From the NCBI GenBank assembly GCA_030602675.1, contig JAUVZH010000250.1, positions 1 through 5,086 on the forward strand: a DNA stretch of 5,086 bases, in the 5' to 3' direction. The DNA is from Candidatus Heimdallarchaeota archaeon (GTDB lineage Archaea > Asgardarchaeota > Heimdallarchaeia > JABLTI01). Position numbers and translations under genes: made by a program. Positions within the stretch are counted from its first letter, which is position 1. Every line of letters starts with the position of its first letter. Below, in pieces: positions 1-4,860 of this stretch. The notes beneath the pieces are model-generated. The model was given only the letters and a program-made list of their open reading frames with translations. It did not search any database and was not told where the DNA came from.

Positions 1-524
1 CTAATAGAGGTTTAGGGTTTGGCATTGTGAACCTGTCTGATAAACCATTAGTGGGGCATGGAGGAGGTTATCCAGGTTTCACTACACGTTCAGGACTTAT
101 TCAAGATGATAAGTTAATATTTGTAGTTCTTACCAATGCTATCGATGGTCCAGTATTTATTTTACTTAATGGCATATACAAAATAATTGAATTTTTGGAA
201 AAGAAAAAGGAGAAATTTCAATTAAAAGAAGATGAGGAGTTCTTAGATCTGAAAGATATAGTTGGTTTCTATGAATCAGACTGGGGTACATCGTTATTTA
301 GTCAAATTGACTCAAAACTCGTGCTTATTGGTCCAAGTGCTGATAATCCTGCAGAATTTATGCAGATATATGAGCATAAAGAGGCTTATACATTTACTGA
401 ACCAAAGGAACAATCTTTCGCTTCCCCTGGACAAGATATTGAATTTATTGACGGACCTGATGGTAAGAAAATCTTCGTTGATAGTCATGGTGGAAAAAAT
501 AAGCGATTTGAATTTAGTTATTAA
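1..524 (+). CDS. Serine hydrolase, beta-lactamase/class C PBP family, C-terminal part (5' end outside window)
   Basis: The frame is open from the left edge (first full codon at 3) to TAA at 522-524, giving 173 visible residues. The GTG at 27 is internal, because the family-typical GLGFGI strand lies upstream of it. VGHGGGYPGF (His codon at 57-59) matches the third active-site box of this family, where H-x-G replaces the K-T-G of true beta-lactamases. It is followed by the usual strand pair ending in VVLTNA. The catalytic S-x-x-K and Y-x-N boxes would lie upstream and are not visible. After a charged helix (about 190-245) comes a beta-rich extension of about 95 residues (GFYESDWG, LVLIGPS, then FIDGPDGKKIFVD), resembling the C-terminal domain often attached to such hydrolases. 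Members act as esterases, peptidases or amidases; the substrate here is unknown. Family call firm, activity inferred. Confidence 0.82.
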   Translation, partial: NRGLGFGIVNLSDKPLVGHGGGYPGFTTRSGLIQDDKLIFVVLTNAIDGPVFILLNGIYKIIEFLEKKKEKFQLKEDEEFLDLKDIVGFYESDWGTSLFSQIDSKLVLIGPSADNPAEFMQIYEHKEAYTFTEPKEQSFASPGQDIEFIDGPDGKKIFVDSHGGKNKRFEFSY

Positions 525-540
525 GTTTTACAAAACATAA

Positions 541-559
541 CTCTAGAAATTATTTAGAG
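541..559. terminator. Small inverted repeat between convergent genes
   Basis: CTCTAGA (541-547) can pair with TTTAGAG (553-559), with one G-T pair and a five-base loop. It lies 17 bases after the hydrolase stop and just beyond the T tract that ends the opposing gene. It could help end transcription from either side. On the plus strand it is followed by A rather than T, so it is a poor terminator for the hydrolase gene. Support is limited to the symmetry and the position. Confidence 0.3.
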
Positions 560-597
560 AAAAAAGAAGAAAAGGAAATTTATTTTCTAAATTTCCT
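560..597 (-). terminator. Hairpin plus T-tract terminator of the minus-strand surface-protein gene
   Basis: AGGAAATTTA (573-582) and TAAATTTCCT (588-597) form a perfect 10-bp inverted repeat with a 5-base loop, spanning the stop codon at 580-582. Read on the minus strand, the stem is followed by a T-rich run (TTTTCTTCTTTTTTC, about 560-573). Archaeal transcription ends mainly at T-rich tracts, so the T run alone would be adequate. The hairpin overlaps the last codons of the gene, which is unusual but possible. Confidence 0.6.
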
Positions 598-2430
598 GCG
601 ATATACAAGAACTATTACAGTAATTCCTGTGAAGCTTAAAATAGTTAAGAAATAAAATCTAGTTTCATCTGTCGTTGTATCAGTCTCCGTTGGATCAGGA
701 TCCGTTGTAACAGGTAACTCTACATCAGCTGATCTTACATTTGAAATTAATGATTCACCAGCAGAATTCAAAGCTGTTACCACATAGTAATACGTTCCAT
801 CAGCAGGAGGGAGATCATTAATATCTAACTGGTCTGTAGTTTCAATAGGTGTTAAACCTTGAACGTCAGTAATAATTGATGTGTCTCTATAAAGATTATA
901 AGCTGTTGCACTAAAGACTTCAGTCCATTCTAAGTATAATCTACCGCTAAAATCTGGATATGCTATTATTGGATTCAAGAAAGGAGCATCAGGGATATGA
1001 GGTACATAATTATATTTTCTGTAGAGTATATCATAATCTATACCTGCAGACTCATAATCACTATCATCTTCCCAGCAAATGTGTAGATTTCCTTGGTCAT
1101 CAATTTTGAAATCAGGTCGCCATGAACGACCATCTAAACCTTCAGAAACCAAATTAATAGTACTATATTCACTACTAGTGGTATTCCAGATTCTATGGAA
1201 TATATCCCAATCTATACCTGAACCCAATATATCAGTAGCATCTTGCCATACAAAATGTAGGTAGCCTAATGGATCAACCTCTAGAATAGGATGCCAAGCA
1301 TTTAATGTACTAAGCGAGGAAATTACATCAGTAGAATTGGCATGTCCTTTCCATGAAAATCCATCCCAATATTTGTAAAATACATCATAATTAGGACCTG
1401 AACCCAAGACATTAGACCAATCGACCCATGCAATATGTACATAATCATTATTGTCCACAACCAAGTTTGGTTTTGCACTTACATCTGGACTATCAGTGGA
1501 AATAATGTCAGTATGATTGACATGTCCAATCCATTGTTGCGATGTGTCATCATAGTATTTGTAATGAATATCATGATCTACGCCAGAATCATAAATATCG
1601 GTATTATCTGCCCAAGCAACATGAAGTATATCATTTGTATCACATTCGATATCACCAAGCCATATATAATCAGTACACTCATCCGAAATTATATCAGTTT
1701 GATTAACAAAACCTTTCCATTGCACCAACTGCTCGTCGAAGTATTTGAAGAAAATGTTTGTCAGACTTGAAGAGCCTGATATTTGACTAAAATCAGTCCA
1801 GATTATATAAATAGAATCATCTTGACCTAAACACATTCTGGGTACATATGAATCATCTATACTTTCAGTTGAAATAATATCATATGTTGAATTGACTTTA
1901 CCACCCCATGCATTTGTATTAGCATTGTAATAGATGTAAAAAATGTCAGGATCAATGCCAGAACCACCAATATTAGAGAAGACTGTAAATGCAATGTGGA
2001 TATTATTCTGACTATCTATAACTATCGATGGTTGATAAAGAGATCCACTAGGATCTGAAAATATTACATCAGTAGAGTTAAAATATCCTGTCCAATTATT
2101 AACATCAGAATCATAATGACTATAAAAGATATTTTGCATTCCGGGTAGTGCTCCAAAAATATCTGAATAATCACTCCATGTAATATGAGGAACATTATTC
2201 CCATCTATGAATATAAATGGATGTTCAGAGATACTATCGCTCTCATCAGAAACTAACTGGATAGTATTAGCTACCCAACCTGAATTGGGTTTAAATATAG
2301 TTGGATAGTTAGAATCATCACCTATGGCAAGAATCGCTTTATAATTAAGAGAGAGCGATCCTACCAACGCTACTATTAAACCAATAATTACTAGTCTAGT
2401 TTTTAAAGCTTTTAAACTCAAAGTAAACAA
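580..2430 (-). CDS. Tail-anchored surface protein: seven-repeat beta-propeller plus fibronectin type III domain
   Basis: 616 residues from TTG at 2430. A second in-frame TTG at 2421 (residue 4) sits nine bases after the GGGGGG at 2431-2436 and may be the true start. Order of parts: basic N terminus and signal helix (about 11-35, ending ILA); seven repeats of 58-63 residues (about 68-474); a fibronectin type III domain (about 478-572, with LYLEWT, YNLYRD and YYYVVTALNSAGES strands); a Thr/Asp-rich linker (574-590); a membrane helix (about 592-610) and a basic tail. Each repeat follows the pattern HIAW-x-D, then SG-x-D-x-DI-x-Y, then W-x-G with N-x-T-D-x-IS, resembling BNR/sialidase-like propellers, but no catalytic set is recognisable. 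Predicted location is the outer face of the cell membrane. Role inferred as binding or adhesion; no enzyme activity is claimed. Transcribed alone, divergent from the gene at 2927. Confidence 0.85.
   Translation of the reverse strand: MFTLSLKALKTRLVIIGLIVALVGSLSLNYKAILAIGDDSNYPTIFKPNSGWVANTIQLVSDESDSISEHPFIFIDGNNVPHITWSDYSDIFGALPGMQNIFYSHYDSDVNNWTGYFNSTDVIFSDPSGSLYQPSIVIDSQNNIHIAFTVFSNIGGSGIDPDIFYIYYNANTNAWGGKVNSTYDIISTESIDDSYVPRMCLGQDDSIYIIWTDFSQISGSSSLTNIFFKYFDEQLVQWKGFVNQTDIISDECTDYIWLGDIECDTNDILHVAWADNTDIYDSGVDHDIHYKYYDDTSQQWIGHVNHTDIISTDSPDVSAKPNLVVDNNDYVHIAWVDWSNVLGSGPNYDVFYKYWDGFSWKGHANSTDVISSLSTLNAWHPILEVDPLGYLHFVWQDATDILGSGIDWDIFHRIWNTTSSEYSTINLVSEGLDGRSWRPDFKIDDQGNLHICWEDDSDYESAGIDYDILYRKYNYVPHIPDAPFLNPIIAYPDFSGRLYLEWTEVFSATAYNLYRDTSIITDVQGLTPIETTDQLDINDLPPADGTYYYVVTALNSAGESLISNVRSADVELPVTTDPDPTETDTTTDETRFYFLTILSFTGITVIVLVYRRKFRK
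1011..2229 (-). repeat. Seven tandem propeller blades of about 62 codons each
   Basis: The repeat is visible at protein level and diverged at DNA level. The HIAW-type anchor (His, Tyr in the third) falls at residues 82, 145, 208, 270, 332, 392 and 450, steps of 58-63. A Trp before the last strand recurs at 113, 175, 238, 300 and 360. The segment before the first blade (NTIQLVSDES, residues 55-64) resembles the final strand of a unit (STINLVSEG in unit 6). The missing outer strand of unit 7 could therefore be supplied by the N terminus, the usual ring closure of propellers. Confidence 0.8.
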
Positions 2431-2436
2431 CCCCCC
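2431..2436 (-). promoter_or_regulatory. G6 Shine-Dalgarno-like run deciding the start of the minus-strand surface gene
   Basis: Minus-strand GGGGGG directly abuts TTG 2430 but is nine bases from the in-frame TTG at 2421. Normal Shine-Dalgarno spacing favours 2421, which would shorten the protein by three residues and leave the signal helix intact. The match to a GGAGG-type site is imperfect. Confidence 0.4.
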
Positions 2437-2440
2437 AATT

Positions 2441-2452
2441 GAGAAGATTCTC
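2441..2452. promoter_or_regulatory. Short palindrome in the leader of the minus-strand surface gene
   Basis: GAGAA-GA-TTCTC is a perfect 5-2-5 inverted repeat, 5-10 bases upstream of the G6 run and close to the predicted transcript start. The two-base spacer is too tight for a good RNA hairpin, so a protein-binding half-site pair is the more natural reading. Short arms mean chance is possible. Confidence 0.25.
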
Positions 2453-2480
2453 TAAATTTGTCATATTATAATGTATTTCT

Positions 2481-2490
2481 ATTATATAAA
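2481..2490 (-). promoter_or_regulatory. Archaeal TATA box for the minus-strand surface gene
   Basis: Minus-strand TTTATATAAT matches the archaeal TATA-box consensus well. Placing transcription start about 22-27 bases downstream gives roughly 2455-2465 and a leader of about 30-40 bases before the TTG start. No convincing purine-rich BRE is visible just upstream. Confidence 0.6.
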
Positions 2491-2542
2491 TAAGATTTGA
2501 TAAAATACGTTGAAGATGTTTCTCCCTGATCCTAATTTTGCT

Positions 2543-2744
2543 TTATAGAGGATTTGGATTAAGAACTTCATGTGAACCACATTTAGAGCATTTTGTAATT
2601 TTTCCTGTTATAAAATCACTAATCATGATATTATACAATTTTAATATTGTAGAAAATTATCTAAAAGTTGCTTCAAAAAAGCAAAGTCTATTTCATTAAT
2701 TAGGACTAAAGATTTAACCCCTTAACATTTAGAATTCTCGACAT
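2543..2744 (-). pseudogene. Broken or misassembled small zinc-knuckle gene
   Basis: Three overlapping minus-strand reading segments look coding. From ATG at 2744 (stop in frame just upstream) the frame reads MSRILNVKG. After a G4 run (2718-2721) a second frame reads VKSLVLINEIDFAF and then LKQLLDN. After a T4 run (2653-2656) a third frame continues through MISDFITGKI to KCSKCGSHEV and ends at TAA 2543-2545. Adding one base to each homopolymer run joins all three into a single 67-residue protein with a C-x-x-C pair. As written, only the last 27 codons from ATG 2626 form an intact ORF. A single C-x-x-C is half a zinc ribbon, so it may pair by dimerising or be truncated. Alternatives are a decayed gene, assembly indels, or chance in AT-rich spacer. 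No Shine-Dalgarno precedes ATG 2744. Function unknown. Confidence 0.4.
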
Positions 2745-2752
2745 CTAATAAT

Positions 2753-2757
2753 GAGGT
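2753..2757 (+). promoter_or_regulatory. Shine-Dalgarno site for the 21-codon ORF
   Basis: GAGGT lies six bases before ATG 2764, the ideal spacing. It is the best-placed ribosome-binding site in the window, better than those of either large surface gene. That is the main reason for taking the following short ORF seriously. Confidence 0.45.
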
Positions 2758-2763
2758 TTAAGT

Positions 2764-2829
2764 ATGACATATGTTATAACTGGTTCTGGTCATACTAGAG
2801 AAGATGCTGTAAAAGTAGCATGTTCATAA
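2764..2829 (+). CDS. Short ORF, 21 residues, possibly a remnant of a ferredoxin-like N terminus
   Basis: ATG with a good Shine-Dalgarno (GAGGT, six-base spacing) opens a 21-residue frame ending in TAA at 2827-2829. The start MTYVIT is the usual opening of small 7Fe/4Fe ferredoxins, and the later DAVKVAC resembles the D-x-V-x-V-C of the first cluster motif. However, the earlier cysteines are absent and the frame stops before the cluster is complete, so it cannot hold an iron-sulfur cluster. No other frame downstream restores the family. It may be a gene remnant, a real micropeptide, or chance. No convincing TATA box is seen upstream. It lies back to back with the zinc-knuckle fragment, start codons 19 bases apart. 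Confidence 0.35.
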   Translation: MTYVITGSGHTREDAVKVACS

Positions 2830-2870
2830 CGAAAAGGTTATTTTCTAAGTCATTAGATAAAATATTATTC

Positions 2871-2880
2871 TTAATTATAT
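2871..2880 (+). promoter_or_regulatory. Probable TATA box for the plus-strand surface gene
   Basis: TTAATTATAT lies 46 bases before the ATG. Start of transcription about 25 bases downstream would be near 2900-2905, leaving a leader of about 22-27 bases consisting almost entirely of the inverted repeat at 2906-2924. Other AT-rich stretches nearby (around 2860-2868) could serve instead. Confidence 0.4.
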
Positions 2881-2905
2881 CAAACAATAATTGATCTTTA
2901 TTACA

Positions 2906-2924
2906 AATTTCAAGTTGTGAAATT
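2906..2924 (+). promoter_or_regulatory. 7-5-7 inverted repeat ending two bases before the start codon
   Basis: AATTTCA-AGTTG-TGAAATT is a perfect 7-bp inverted repeat with a 5-base spacer, immediately ahead of ATG 2927. As DNA it could be an operator at the transcript start; as RNA it would be a weak AT-rich hairpin covering the ribosome landing site. The only Shine-Dalgarno-like bases (GTGA, 2917-2920) overlap its right arm. Confidence 0.4.
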
Positions 2925-2926
2925 AA

Positions 2927-4531
2927 ATGAAAAATAAAAAACAATTAACTATTTTTATCATAACAATATTTTTCTCTAGTCTAGCATTAAGTAGTGCTAT
3001 TAACAGTAAAACTATCTTAGCTTTGATTACAGAAGATGAGTATGATAATGTTTTGCAACCTAATAGGTTAGGTGAAATTGATTCCTCTTTTCCAACTCAC
3101 GTCGGTATGTTTGCATTCGAATATCTTGATGATTTGATTTATGGTGTAGATGGAATTACTAACAAGCTGTATGTTTATGATGCAATTTCTGGTGTGAGTT
3201 TAGAGAATCATACAGTTAAAACTACGTCACAAGGAATTACTACAGATGGAACTTACTTATATTCATCAGTTTATACTTTCAGTCCACCTAATGGAACGAT
3301 TATTAAATACGATACAAATGCGAATGAGATTTCAAGAATACATGTCCCAGTTTCAACAGGATATTTGGTCGGATTAACATGGGATGGTAGTTATCTTTGG
3401 GCGTTTCAAAGTACAACTCAAAGTCTATTACAGATTAATCCAACTAGCGGTGTAGTACTAAAAAATATCTCAATATCCTTTTCACCTCATGGTATAGCGT
3501 GGTATAATGATTTAATTTGGACTGTTTTTTACAGTGCAAATCGTGTTTATGCAATAAATCCTAGTACCGGAAGAATTGTTGATTCCTATGATAGTCCATA
3601 CTTGTTTGATTCTGGATTGGCAATTAATAGCACTCATTTTATGCAAAGTTGCTATATAGCTGGTGCTGATCCTTTGGAAATTTCCTTTACAAAAATACCA
3701 AGTGAACCAGGAGAGGTTTTCACAGGAAGTTATATGTTGTTATCTAGCATACTAGATATCGCATATGATGGTGTGAACTTTTATCATACAGAAAATAGTT
3801 ATAACTATATAACATACTATGATGGCGGAACGTATAGCTTTGCTGGCACTTGGGATGCAGGATTAAATCCCGTTGGTATTACTGTTATCGATAATCATTT
3901 AATTGTGTCTTCAGATGCAGCACCATATAATTTCTATACTTATACTACTGATGGAACAATGCTAGTAAATCACTCAGCATTAGGTATTCTAGTTGATTCT
4001 CTCACATATGATGGAATTTATCTCTGGGCTATGGGATCTGATGATATACTCTACAAATTGAATCCTTTAGACATGTCGATCGAAACACAATTCTCTGTAG
4101 GTGATTTTGCAGGTATAACATATGATTATGACCTTGATGTAATTTGGGCAGTATCAACGACTGATCACAAAATCAAATATATTAATACAACTTCTGGTGA
4201 AATCGGTACAGGTGAGATTATTTTGCAAACCCCTACCACTCCTGCAGAATATGGACTCACTTATAATGGAGAATTTTTAGTTATTGGAACATCAGCTGGC
4301 GGAGGTTACTTCTACAAAATAATTAAAGGACAATTAGATGAACCTGACGAACCGGAACCAACTCCAACTCCCACACCAACCCCAACTCCTACAAACACCA
4401 CAACTGTCGATCTATTTCCAGGATTGCCTAGTTATGCAGAATACCTAATTTTCTTTGGTATTGGTCTAGCATCTGCTGGAATCATAGTTGCCATTGTTAT
4501 TATTGTTAGAAGATTCGGAAAAAGATCATAG
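2927..4531 (+). CDS. Tail-anchored surface protein with about ten propeller-type repeats and a Pro-Thr stalk
   Basis: 534 residues, ATG to TAG. Lysine-rich N terminus and signal helix (about 7-32, ending ILA) support the start, although no strong Shine-Dalgarno precedes it. Residues about 55-468 are built of units opening with GLTWDGSYLWA-like strands (starts near 103, 149, 189, 230, 277, 317, 359, 396, 443), often followed by a KY/QINPTSG-like turn. The pattern resembles NHL, YVTN or lyase-type beta-propellers. A Glu/Asp/Pro segment leads into (PT)6 (478-489), then a membrane helix (about 505-527) and a basic tail. Several N-x-S/T sequons (122, 180, 234, 348, 420) suggest glycosylation. Predicted to stand outside the cell on the Pro-Thr stalk. 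No catalytic residues are recognised; a binding or adhesion role is inferred. Divergent from the other surface gene and probably monocistronic. Confidence 0.85.
   Translation: MKNKKQLTIFIITIFFSSLALSSAINSKTILALITEDEYDNVLQPNRLGEIDSSFPTHVGMFAFEYLDDLIYGVDGITNKLYVYDAISGVSLENHTVKTTSQGITTDGTYLYSSVYTFSPPNGTIIKYDTNANEISRIHVPVSTGYLVGLTWDGSYLWAFQSTTQSLLQINPTSGVVLKNISISFSPHGIAWYNDLIWTVFYSANRVYAINPSTGRIVDSYDSPYLFDSGLAINSTHFMQSCYIAGADPLEISFTKIPSEPGEVFTGSYMLLSSILDIAYDGVNFYHTENSYNYITYYDGGTYSFAGTWDAGLNPVGITVIDNHLIVSSDAAPYNFYTYTTDGTMLVNHSALGILVDSLTYDGIYLWAMGSDDILYKLNPLDMSIETQFSVGDFAGITYDYDLDVIWAVSTTDHKIKYINTTSGEIGTGEIILQTPTTPAEYGLTYNGEFLVIGTSAGGGYFYKIIKGQLDEPDEPEPTPTPTPTPTPTNTTTVDLFPGLPSYAEYLIFFGIGLASAGIIVAIVIIVRRFGKRS
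3233..4330 (+). repeat. About nine to ten tandem propeller-type repeats
   Basis: Units of 37-47 residues begin with G-[IL]-[TA]-x-[DN]-G-x-x-[LI]-[WYV]. Consecutive starts are 46, 40, 41, 47, 40, 42, 37 and 47 residues apart; one more degenerate unit precedes residue 103. The number exceeds one ordinary propeller (5-8 blades), so either two small propellers or an incomplete second ring is possible. Unit 5 (from residue 230) is the most diverged. Confidence 0.65.
4358..4393 (+). repeat. Six Pro-Thr codon pairs (stalk)
   Basis: Six tandem CCN-ACN codon pairs encode (PT)6 between the repeat domain and the membrane helix. Third positions vary (CCA, CCC, CCT; ACT, ACA, ACC), so the repeat is kept at protein level and not as a pure DNA microsatellite. 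Such stretches typically make extended, often O-glycosylated stalks. Confidence 0.8.
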
Positions 4532-4551
4532 GTTGTTAATATCACAAAATA

Positions 4552-4593
4552 GGGTGGAACATAACTGAAAACCACCCAGACCTTATTTTTTTT
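4552..4593 (+). terminator. GC-rich hairpin plus T8 terminator of the plus-strand surface gene
   Basis: GGGTGG (4552-4557) pairs perfectly with CCACCC (4572-4577) across a 14-base loop, 20 bases after the stop codon. It is followed eight bases later by eight T residues (4586-4593). The GC-rich stem stands out in very AT-rich surroundings. The T run alone matches archaeal termination signals. Confidence 0.65.
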
Positions 4594-4772
4594 AAATAAA
4601 TAAATTAACATTTTAATAATCTGGTAGTATGGTTGCAAATTTCAATAGAAAATTTAAGCTTTGAATTTAGCTATCACTTAATTGAAAATCAGTTAATATT
4701 GTAAAAAAAGTCTAGATTATTGTACGCTTTAAATTAACCAACCATAAAATTTATTTTTCAATAAATACTTCG
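4594..4772. other. Intergenic spacer without recognised features
   Basis: Very AT-rich sequence between the terminator and the promoter of the receiver gene. Stops are dense in all frames, and no coding segment, RNA gene or mobile-element end is recognised. Confidence 0.6.
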
Positions 4773-4780
4773 TTATATAA
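4773..4780 (+). promoter_or_regulatory. Probable TATA box for the response-regulator gene
   Basis: TTATATAA is a good archaeal TATA-box match. A transcript start 22-27 bases downstream (about 4802-4807) would give a leader of about 55 bases, long enough to contain the whole hairpin at 4828-4859. Confidence 0.5.
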
Positions 4781-4824
4781 CATAAGCAATTATTAATAGA
4801 AATAAGGTTGAGTAATTAAATTTC

Positions 4825-4860
4825 GGGAGGATACATAAAAGTTTGTCGGGATGTATCCTT
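4825..4860 (+). promoter_or_regulatory. Leader hairpin pairing the Shine-Dalgarno with the start region
   Basis: AGGATACAT (4828-4836) and ATGTATCCT (4851-4859) form a perfect 9-bp inverted repeat with a 14-base loop, extendable by a G-U pair (4827/4860). The left arm shares three bases with the Shine-Dalgarno-like GGGAGG (4825-4830), and the right arm ends on the first base of the TTG start. Unfolded, the GGGAGG is 28 bases from TTG, too far for normal use. Folded, the two are adjacent but partly paired. It may act as a translational switch, or as a DNA operator. Confidence 0.5.

Larger units (their letters stand above)
2431..2926. other. 496-base divergent spacer between two surface-protein genes
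   Basis: Apart from the promoters and small coding candidates listed separately, the spacer holds two further inverted repeats: TACAAT / ATTGTA (2634-2639 and 2646-2651) and TTGCTT / AAGCAA (2668-2673 and 2679-2684). Both fall inside the zinc-knuckle fragment region. No tRNA, rRNA, insertion-sequence end or CRISPR repeat is visible. Confidence 0.6.

Noticed and set aside
27..29. GTG as start of the first gene
   Set aside because: The frame stays open to the window edge and the upstream codons encode the conserved GLGFGI strand before the HGG box, so GTG is internal.
262..540. 92-codon plus-strand ORF
   Set aside because: It overlaps the hydrolase gene in another frame, has no recognisable domain and looks like a frame shadow.
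1079..1770. Plus-strand ORFs at 1079-1264 and 1435-1770
   Set aside because: They lie antisense to the propeller repeats; their composition mirrors the repeated codons of the real gene and they have no ribosome site or family match.
1011..2229. Regular DNA periodicity that might suggest a CRISPR array or satellite
   Set aside because: The period of about 186 bases is a multiple of three, diverged at DNA level and kept at protein level, so it is a coding repeat.
2820..2894. 24-codon plus-strand ORF starting MFITKRLFSK
   Set aside because: No Shine-Dalgarno sequence, overlaps the end of the better-supported short ORF and has composition expected of AT-rich spacer.
4432..4638. 68-codon minus-strand ORF
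   Set aside because: It runs antisense through the terminator and the membrane-helix codons of the surface gene; its hydrophobicity is the complement of that helix.
4659..4677. Near-palindrome around AAGCTT in the spacer before the receiver gene
   Set aside because: Pairing beyond the central six bases needs a bulge and a mismatch; expected by chance in AT-rich sequence.
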